Source of the DNA: Siphlonurus alternatus
Lineage: Eukaryota; Arthropoda; Insecta; Ephemeroptera; Siphlonuridae
Direction of reading: 5' to 3'
Assembly (NCBI GenBank): GCA_949825025.1
Contig: OX463782.1
Location: 27,134,759 to 27,198,758 of the forward strand
DNA: 64,000 nucleotides
This document shows positions 25,201 through 64,000 of the stretch, piece by piece (the first letter of the stretch is position 1; the number at the start of each line of letters is the position of its first letter). A program made the translations under genes and the position numbers. The notes below the pieces were generated by a model. It was not told where the DNA came from. It saw only the letters and a program-made list of their open reading frames with translations, and ran no database searches.

Positions 25201-28200
25201 TAAAACATAACTACTAATTTATGTAAATTTATCATTTAAACTTCAGATAAAAATAAGTCACTCATTTAAATAATAATAATAGCAAAGCTTTATAAATTAC
25301 ATTTAAATTTTGCTTGCAGCCAATTGTGAGTCACACACAATCGTATGCAACCAGTTTTAATCAAGGTCACAAATTACGTATAATGCGATACATTTAAATG
25401 TTACGTAAAAAGAGCTATGTACTCTCCTACAGCCGGAAATATTGTCCATTTTTAACTATTATAATTTATCCCTAAGGTTAGAAAAGTTTGTCACAAAATA
25501 GAATTAGTCGCCGCGTCACCCACGCTCATGTTATGTAGTTGACTCTTTTGATGCTGAACAAGTTGCTAACCTCACGGCAAAATATAGGGCATTTATGACA
25601 TTTTATACTAACGCTTTAAATGTATTTATAAATAATTATTTTGCTAAAGGTTTTAAATGTACTATTTTCAATTTTGCTGACGAGAGTAAGTCAGAAGTAA
25701 TTAGTAATTTATTTTTTTTTTATTCATTATGAGACAGAGTGACAGACCCTATAGTGTTGATTTTGACAGCTTGATGACAAGTATAATAGCTGAATTACCT
25801 TGAGCTTGCAATAGACGATTTGCAAAACCCCATTTTTAGCAAAAAGTAAACAAACAAAAGTGACCCCACAGAGCCCACAGTTCATTGTTGTTTTGATTAT
25901 GTGTATAAATTTTGCTTATACATTGGACCTTATGGGAAATTGACGATTTTCACACACAGATTTCAATATGTTACAAACTTACGATTCTAAATATAAAAAT
26001 ATCACCAGAATCTGCAGTTTTTGGCCATTTATAATGCTGAAATGCGTATCAAAAGAAGTTTTCTTTATTTAAATAAGGTAAATTTAATATGATACCAAAT
26101 CAGCCAATTGCATGGGGGAAGATACGTAACTAGGCAAACTCCAGTTTGTTGATTTTAACTGTTGCAATAATCAACAATCTGGAGCTTCCTTGGTTACGTA
26201 TCTTTCACCATGCAATTGGCTGATTTGGTATAATATGAAATTTATCATATTAAAATAAAGAAAACTTCTTTTGATACGCATTTCAGCATTATAAATGGCC
26301 AAAAACTGCAGATTCTGGTGATATTTTTATATTTAGAATCGTAGGTTTGTAACATATTGAAATCTGTGTGTGAAAATCGTCAATTTCCCATAAGGTCCAA
26401 TGTATAAGCAAAATTTATACACATAATCATAACAACAATGAACTGTGGGCCCTGTGGGGTCACTTTTGTTTGTTTACTTTTTGCTAAAAATGGGGTTTTG
26501 CAAGTCATCTATTAAAGCATTATTGTAGAACAGCTGTCCTCAACAGGTGGCAGCACAGTCTTCTGTTCTGTCAGAATCCAATGTGGGGTGAGGGACGCGA
26601 GCCATCAAGATCATAGTGGGGTCATCAAGACTGATATTCTTGGCTAACACGTGGTTGAACTCGCTCGAATCGTCAGGTTGACACGTGGAGGACACTTGGT
26701 CAGGCTCGCTCGTATCGTCAGGTTGACACGTGGGAAACACGTGGTCATGGTCACAGACGAGGTCAAGGGCACTCACATGGTCACCATCAAGGGTCCGAAG
26801 GGACTGAATCAGCGGGATCAGAGCCAGCCTAGTCACCACCTTGAGCAGCTCCCATGAACACGTGGTGACAACCAGCAGCAGTAGCGGTGACACGTGGCCT
26901 GAAATGTCATCATTATTTTTAAGTACGAGTCATACGACATTCTTCGTTTTATACCCTGTCTTTTGCTTAGAATTTCGAGAGCCTTCTCTTAAATTTACTC
27001 CAAAATCCACATGACTGAGAGACCATGTAAACCTCAGTCAGGTTTGTATAGTAATGATGTAATTAATTATATTTTAATGTATTAGTGTCCGATATAATGT
27101 AAGTAATTATAGGATATAACTTTAACAATCCAACAATTTCAATAAGATGGGGGAACTTTTATATTTTAAACTTGAAAAATTAATGTAACTGTATGCTATT
27201 ATTTTCTCTACTGCGGGGCACATTATATTTTTTTAAAGTCTCATGGTTAGGAATTATTATTATCGTTTATTTTTTTAATGGTAAAAATTCAGAGCCTTGA
27301 AGCTGAAAAAATGTTCATTACTTTGCACACTAAAATGACTTTTCTTAAGAGAATAGATTCTAAAAACAATTTCACAGCAAAGAAAATAGTACTTTTAATA
27401 TTGAATTTCTTCTTAAAAAAATGTTCGTTTAGTAAAAAACACCTTATATAATGTTATAACGTATAGCGAGAACAGTATACGCTGAAAATATAAAATAATT
27501 CCCTTCAAAACTTGAAATTTATGTTTTTGCAACTATAAAATCTATTTGTAAATTATTTTTATAAATGAATGCTCTCTAATGAATATTATTAAATTATTGT
27601 ACGATCGAGGCAATTATAAAATTCAGTGTAAAAATAATATTTGCTATAATAATTTATTTTTAGTTATATTTCATCACTAAAAAATAATAGATATTAGAAT
27701 ATGATGGAAACTTACCAAGTGACGATTTGAGCGGATAATAGGCAATGTTGGCGCACACGATATACACCAGAAGCCACTGGAGAATACGAAAGTACCACAA
27801 GTCAAACGCCTCCTTAGACAAACCTCCATCTCCTCCTTCATTTTCAACAACAGCTCTATTTAATTTAGCCATTTAAAAATCTTTCGTGTCTGTAGATTAG
27901 TGGAGCAAAACGTCAAGATGACTTTATTTAATCCAGCAATAACCGACCTCGCGTTGAATTTTTTTCAGACAACAATGCAAAATTTTGGTACTTTATTTTA
28001 CAGTCGTTGCCACATATGTGTTAACAAAATAGTAAACAGATTGTTTAAAAAAAGAGCGGGATTTTTACATTTTGATATTCTTATTTACCGAGGATTCATA
28101 CTTTGTGTTGTTGAATAAAAAATAAAATAAAAATAAATAAAATGCCTGTTTTTGTAATTTTCTATAGCACAAAAAAAAAAAAAAAAAAGGAATAAGAAGT

Positions 28201-29069
28201 TAATAAGAAATGCTGTTTACTAATTTTACAGATTATTTCATTCTTCATTTTCATTATTATGTTGATTTAAAGCTTTATAATCGCCTTAGTATTACACAAA
28301 CAAAACTCCCATATTGTATTGTGAAATGTTAATACACCACGCAGCACTGCTTAAAAATTAATGAGAATTTATATGGAAGTTTGTTTTAAGTTCTTTTTTG
28401 TTATTATTCTTTAGTAATATTAGTGTTATATCTATATTGTTATAAACATGGACGATAATTTCTGCTTAATTTTACTTTCACTGACTTCAGGCAAAATATA
28501 AATATATTATTAATTCCATATTACTTTTAGAAGTTAAGAGATAAGTAAACAATTCTCCTAATTATTATTTAAACGGTGTTAATAATGTAGTTATTATTTA
28601 TTTATTATATTTCCCACGTGTTACATAATATAACAGTTGACTTTACACAATCCAATAAAGAACACAGCGTAACGAAGTTATGTATACTATCCCTTTTAAA
28701 AATCATAAAAAAAATTGTGGTGTATTTAAATTCAATTGTTATATTTTATTTTATTACAGATAAATTGTAAATATAAAATAATAAGCTATAAATTAATATT
28801 TTAATTACCACTTCCGTATATCTTAAAAAAAAATAAATTAAATTTTCTTGATTTTAGAAAATGTCATTTTTATAAGCTGTTGAGTCAACAGTACTCTGAC
28901 TGTAGTTCATTTTTCAGGCGGTGATGGCGCTGCGAGCGCAAGTTGTTGTCTGGCGGTGTCCACGTGTCTCATCTTCGTACCGGCCTTCGAGCGTCTGGCG
29001 CGTCTTGGGCCGGAGCTCGCCGTGGCGGTCCAGCGCCTCCGCAGCCTCCGGGCCGCAGCCTCCAGCTGA
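11549..29069 (+). CDS. ABCC (MRP4-like) ABC transporter lacking the second nucleotide-binding domain, 18 exons
   Basis: Exons: 11549-11643, 12414-12506, 12558-12692, 13749-13956, 14276-14480, 15103-15259, 16606-16744, 17443-17553, 19439-19573, 20112-20311, 21136-21325, 21403-21567, 21668-21819, 22010-22266, 22976-23055, 23110-23260, 23561-23806, 28918-29069. All junctions are GT-AG, phases close exactly and a TGA ends the frame. ATG 11549 follows an in-frame TGA (956 aa). ATG 11582 has a better -3 A (945 aa). Family landmarks are the N-terminal linker ([14 protein letters not shown] then CWQREMRDA), TMD1 (including [13 protein letters not shown]), NBD1 with Walker A GLPGSGKST, Q-loop SPQHGW and signature VSGGDEAR, and TMD2 (including [14 protein letters not shown]). 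The protein stops after [17 protein letters not shown], where NBD2 should begin. ABCC4-type proteins are about 1300 aa. Plasma-membrane export would be the family role, but transport activity here is doubtful. No frameshift or broken splice site is seen, so it is not an obvious pseudogene. Confidence 0.85.
11884..12000. repeat. TA microsatellite and other simple repeats
   Basis: A TA tract of about 115 bp lies in the first ABCC-like intron. Other simple repeats are poly-T 442-475, poly-A 40630-40668, ATT 35442-35470 and TA about 38739-38771. Confidence 0.95.
12414..12692 (+). other. ABCC-like exons 2 and 3 with a 51-nt intron
   Basis: Exon 2 (12414-12506) and exon 3 (12558-12692) are too short or in the wrong frame to stand out as open frames. 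They were found by phase-matching. Exon 2 supplies the acidic N-terminal linker; exon 3 supplies the first membrane helix ([20 protein letters not shown]). The 51-nt intron between them is near the lower limit for insects. A donor at 12693 and the acceptor at 13748 join LVFR to TLQARQLG, the expected family continuation. Confidence 0.85.
14968..15085. mobile_element. 120-bp palindromic element, copy 2
   Basis: Palindromic, with the family core GCAGCCTTGTTAAT and terminal CTAGGCGACGACTGTA. It ends about 17 nt before ABCC-like exon 6 and so lies across its branch-point region. Confidence 0.75.
15260..16605. other. ABCC-like introns of notable size in the TMD1 half
   Basis: Covers 12693-13748, 13957-14275, 14481-15102, 15260-16605, 16745-17442 and 17554-19438. 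They hold two 120-bp palindromes, a CT tract (15642-15706), a GA tract (16151-16243), a 224-bp GC-richer foldback (18925-19148) and otherwise featureless AT-rich sequence. Confidence 0.5.
15312..15434. mobile_element. 120-bp palindromic element, copy 3
   Basis: Starts TACAGTCGTTGCCTCGGAAA, has the loop AAGAATAACACAGGGCATGA and ends CCAAGGCAACAAGTGTA. It lies about 53 nt after ABCC-like exon 6. Confidence 0.8.
18925..19148. repeat. 224-bp GC-richer inverted repeat
   Basis: The left arm TAAAGGCGGTCATAACCATG (imperfect) and the right arm TCGCCATCTGAATCCGCCTT pair. Each arm contains a GCGACGCGAC-type CpG cluster, which is unusual in this AT-rich region. Confidence 0.65.
19439..21567 (+). other. 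NBD1 of the ABCC-like protein, degenerate
   Basis: Exons 9-12 encode the domain. Walker A (GLPGSGK, then ST across the intron) and the Q-loop glutamine are intact. The stretch between Q-loop and signature is far shorter than the roughly 60 residues normal in ABCC proteins: NVAL is followed within about 25 residues by [13 protein letters not shown]. Walker B reads [12 protein letters not shown], with D and E kept but the usual SAVD D-loop replaced. The H-loop position reads IVTTDEE, so the switch histidine is absent. Walker A, Q and SGG argue for recent common descent with working transporters; the other changes argue against normal ATP hydrolysis. Confidence 0.8.
19574..22975. other. ABCC-like introns around NBD1 and TMD2
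   Basis: Introns 19574-20111, 20312-21135 and 22267-22975 are AT-rich. 20312-21135 carries one 120-bp palindrome (20851-20968). Nothing coding was seen. Confidence 0.5.
20851..20968. mobile_element. 120-bp palindromic element, copy 4
   Basis: Starts ACAGTCGTCCCCCCTAAAAA, has a GCAGCCTTGTTAATCTCCAT arm and a mirrored right arm ending GGAGGCGAGGATTG. Confidence 0.75.
25803..26518. repeat. 716-bp foldback (inverted repeat)
   Basis: Two arms of about 330-340 bp are near-complementary. They start AGCTTGCAATAGACGATTTG on the left and end AAGTCATCTATTAAAGC on the right, with the centre near 26155. I found no coding capacity. It could be a foldback or MITE element, or a hairpin-RNA locus. Confidence 0.85.
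26540..27872 (-). CDS. Nested two-exon gene, predicted two-pass membrane protein, unknown family
   Basis: Exon 1 is 27872-27716 (ATG in context TTAAATGG, donor GTAAGT) and exon 2 is 26898-26540 (acceptor TTTCAG, stop at 26542-26540). The phase-1 junction makes Gly and gives 171 residues. The N-terminal 22 residues are hydrophilic. A membrane helix follows at about 26-47 ([20 protein letters not shown]), then a second hydrophobic stretch at about 56-82 ([15 protein letters not shown] and onward). The tail is acidic, with two copies of TCQPDD 15 residues apart from an in-frame 45-bp repeat. The gene lies wholly inside the last intron of the ABCC-like gene on the opposite strand and ends about 20 bp from a 716-bp foldback. 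I do not recognise the family. Matching splice sites, good start context and retained hydrophobic segments support a real gene; chance remains possible. Confidence 0.5.
26667..26732. repeat. In-frame 45-bp tandem repeat in the nested gene
   Basis: TCGTCAGGTTGACACGTGG occurs at 26670 and again at 26715, a period of 45 nt or 15 codons. On the minus strand it encodes the repeated TCQPDD motif of the nested gene's acidic tail. Confidence 0.85.
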
Positions 29070-29738
29070 TCCAGTGAGACGTCTCTGCATCTTGGCAAGA
29101 TCGAAGAATCGTGTTGTGGGATTGTGTTATCATTATTATATATTAATATAAGAAAGTTGTATATGTACTGTACGTATTTATCCACATTGCATGGCAGCAT
29201 TAATTTTAAATGAAATACTTCACGTGAATTCTTCATACTTTATATTTATAATATATAAATGATATAATATACATAATATACTTAATATAATGTTCAATGC
29301 AACGAAGAAAATATTATAATAAGTATAGTATATAATGATTATAATGTTAAGGGGAGTTTTGCAGACGACAAGTTTTTAACATGTAATAATTAGCGTGCAT
29401 ATCTAATTAGTTGTTAACCAGAGTTTATAAGTAATTATTATTTATTATATTTTTAATTATATTATATAATATATATATATATTTAATTTAAAGATAGTTT
29501 TTTATTTTTTGTTATTTAACACCCAAGTATGGTATTTATAAATTCAGTATTTTAGTTCAGCCATGCAAATATTGTTAAAATAGAGATTCAAATTATAATA
29601 CTATAATAATATGAACTTTAATAATTATAAAAATCAGATTGTTTTATAAAATTGATGTAGGAAAATTATATATCCTTTTAGTTCAAACTTAAATTGAATC
29701 AATTTTAAATTTCATTAATATAACAAGGTTTTTAGCAT

Positions 29739-29744
29739 AATAAA
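29739..29744 (+). terminator. Candidate poly(A) signal of the ABCC-like gene
   Basis: AATAAA about 670 nt after the TGA; another lies at 29873-29878. Both are in very AT-rich DNA, so either may be chance. Confidence 0.25.
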
Positions 29745-30933
29745 ATAACATTTTTTTTTATTAAAATCGTTTTATTTTTCAAAAAACTGTCACAATATTT
29801 CAACCGTATCACAAAAATTTTCTGACATTATTATTCCGCCATATATTAATAATTTAAATTGTTCTAGAGCAAAATAAAAATTAATTATTGCTCTAACGAC
29901 GGAAAGCTTCCTCATATTGTACGATGCACTGTTTATTATATATTTTTTTTGTTATGAGGGACACTTATTATATATATTTATATTTTATATATAAATTCTA
30001 CAAACACTCAATCGTTCACTGCAGAGAATCGGGAGAACAGACGAGAAGAAATTTTCACTCTCTTCAACTTGATGCGGTAACAATGATCACTTCGATGAAG
30101 ATTTATTCACAAAACACTGATTGTTGTTATACTGACAGACAGAATGTTCATGATAGTAGGAGGGGAGGGGACAATGATGTTCAAATACGAGTGAAAATTA
30201 CGCAGTACAAAAGCTTTGTTAATAACAGTAAAGAATTAGTTATAAATTATACTAATTTTCTTTAAATAATATTTAATTATAATACATTAAATAATGAATG
30301 CTAAAAAGTTTTGAAATGCGCAATTATCAATGATCAGTCTCATTAATAGACAGGATGAAAAAAATGATTTGATGATTGTTACAATGCTTATAATTATTAT
30401 TATTATTTTACGAAACATAGACCCACAAAAACATCATTATTATTTTATGACAGCAACTATTTTAATATTATTTTTAAAGATATTATTTTTTTTAACAACC
30501 TGTCAATATACATATTTTTTAATCCTAAAACATTCGGCCACGTTTTATGAAAAAAACATATTTTTTTTTTACAAAAATTACAAATAATAAATGTCTGTTC
30601 CATCAATACATTATAATATATAAAAAAAAAAAAACATTATAGCTTTCTCATATATAATATATTCCCTGCCATATATATAAACTTTTCCAATCATCACAAA
30701 GCATTTATTACCAATAAACAATATACATTTTTTTTACATAATAGGCCTATATAATACAATATTGTAATTAATTTATTATCTTATTAAATCCTTACATATT
30801 TTTTTTTCAACATCCAATATGACACTCACACAATTATACATCGATCAAAGTGCCTATTTTAATTTTTTTTTATAAATATTTTATTAATAATTTAGAACCA
30901 GAAAGTTTAAAGAGTTCAGTCATGATTAATTAT

Positions 30934-30939
30934 TTTATT
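30934..30939 (-). terminator. Candidate poly(A) signals of the Sidestep-family gene
   Basis: A minus-strand AATAAA lies about 21 nt after the stop. A second, inside a GC-richer tract that could be the distal 3' UTR, lies near 30100. Either or both could be used. Confidence 0.3.
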
Positions 30940-30959
30940 ATATTTTATACATAATATAT

Positions 30960-63647
<32,688 letters not shown>

Positions 63648-64000
63648 CTGTGACACAACAGCAGTTCAGTCCGTTTTTGTATTTTTTTGTGAAATGTCCA
63701 TCTAATCTAGATGGACATTTATTGAAAAGAACTAATTATAATCTGCTTCAAAAATAGATTTAATATTAGAAAATTGGAAAGTGTAAATGTGAAATGATTA
63801 TGTAAATTAATCAATAAGTAGATGGAATTTTATAAGGAAGTAAAATTTCCATTAAAAATTTCTTGTATATTATATTTATAAAAAAAATATTCTAACGAAA
63901 TATAAGTTGAAAGCATTACGTTATTTCCACGTAAACTTTTATAAGCTGTAAAATATTTTTCTTTATAAATACATAATATAATGTTAAATATACATTTTAA

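Larger units (their letters stand above)
23807..28917. other. Last ABCC-like intron, 5.1 kb
   Basis: This intron contains the antisense nested gene (26540-27872) and a 716-bp foldback (25803-26518), plus a degenerate copy of a dispersed repeat near 25550. The rest is AT-rich. I found no NBD2-like exon in it on the + strand. Confidence 0.6.
21668..29069 (+). other. TMD2 of the ABCC-like protein, ending in a stop where NBD2 is expected
   Basis: Exons 13-18 give six plausible membrane segments. The first is [20 protein letters not shown] and the last is [19 protein letters not shown]. Exon 14 has the family motif [16 protein letters not shown] and exon 15 has [14 protein letters not shown]. Exon 17 is unusually rich in Ala, His and Arg. 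The last exon follows a 5.1-kb intron with acceptor TTTTTCAG at 28910-28917 and ends in TGA at 29067-29069. No exon with a second Walker A, signature or Walker B was found up to the convergent Sidestep gene. Confidence 0.8.
29070..30959. other. Convergent 3' flanks of the ABCC-like and Sidestep genes
   Basis: The two genes converge here. The sequence is very AT-rich except for 30010-30190, which is GC-richer and could be 3' UTR of the Sidestep transcript. No coding exon was seen. Confidence 0.45.

Noticed and set aside
29924..30587. Two + strand open frames of 113 and 85 residues after the ABCC-like stop
   Set aside because: I considered them as missing NBD2 exons, but they have no Walker, signature or other ABC motif and are AT-biased in all three codon positions.

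Overview
The window is arthropod nuclear DNA, most likely insect. Three things point that way: long AT-rich introns and intergenic DNA with GC-richer exons; very short introns (about 51-61 nt) alternating with multi-kilobase ones; and a multi-exon gene of the Sidestep (Side) family of neuronal Ig-superfamily receptors, a family known from arthropods. The species cannot be named from this window. All gene models below were built by hand from GT-AG splice sites, reading-phase continuity and protein-family resemblance. There is one 200-base N gap at 59737-59936.

Layout. (1) 1825-9402, + strand: the 3' fifteen exons of a multi-C2-domain protein. Its first visible residues look like the end of an SMP lipid-transfer domain, and its 5' part lies left of the window. 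(2) 11549-29069, + strand: an apparently complete 18-exon ABC transporter subfamily C (ABCC/MRP4-like) gene. It reads TMD1-NBD1-TMD2 and then stops, so NBD2 is missing. NBD1 is also eroded. (3) 26540-27872, - strand: a small two-exon gene nested antisense in the last ABCC intron. It encodes a predicted two-pass membrane protein that I do not recognise. (4) 30960-63647, - strand: nine 3' exons of a Sidestep-family receptor (three Ig domains, FN3, transmembrane segment, cytoplasmic tail ending NHIPESCV), whose 5' exons lie right of the window.

The rest is intron or intergenic DNA filled with non-autonomous palindromic elements and microsatellites. The clearest repeat family is a roughly 120-bp palindrome ending in ACAGTCGTYGCCTCGG, with nine recognisable copies. 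Two copies bracket ABCC exon 6 and one ends about 5 nt inside the splice donor of a Sidestep exon. A second family starts GGGGCATTCACAAAG (two copies with TA flanks). There are larger single-copy foldbacks, the biggest about 716 bp. Long GA/CT tracts are concentrated in the Sidestep introns.

The genes do not form an obvious functional unit. The most unusual object is the ABCC-like gene: open and correctly spliced over 18 exons, yet lacking the second nucleotide-binding domain and several ATPase hallmarks in the first. It may be a transporter-derived protein with a changed function, or a gene at an early stage of decay.
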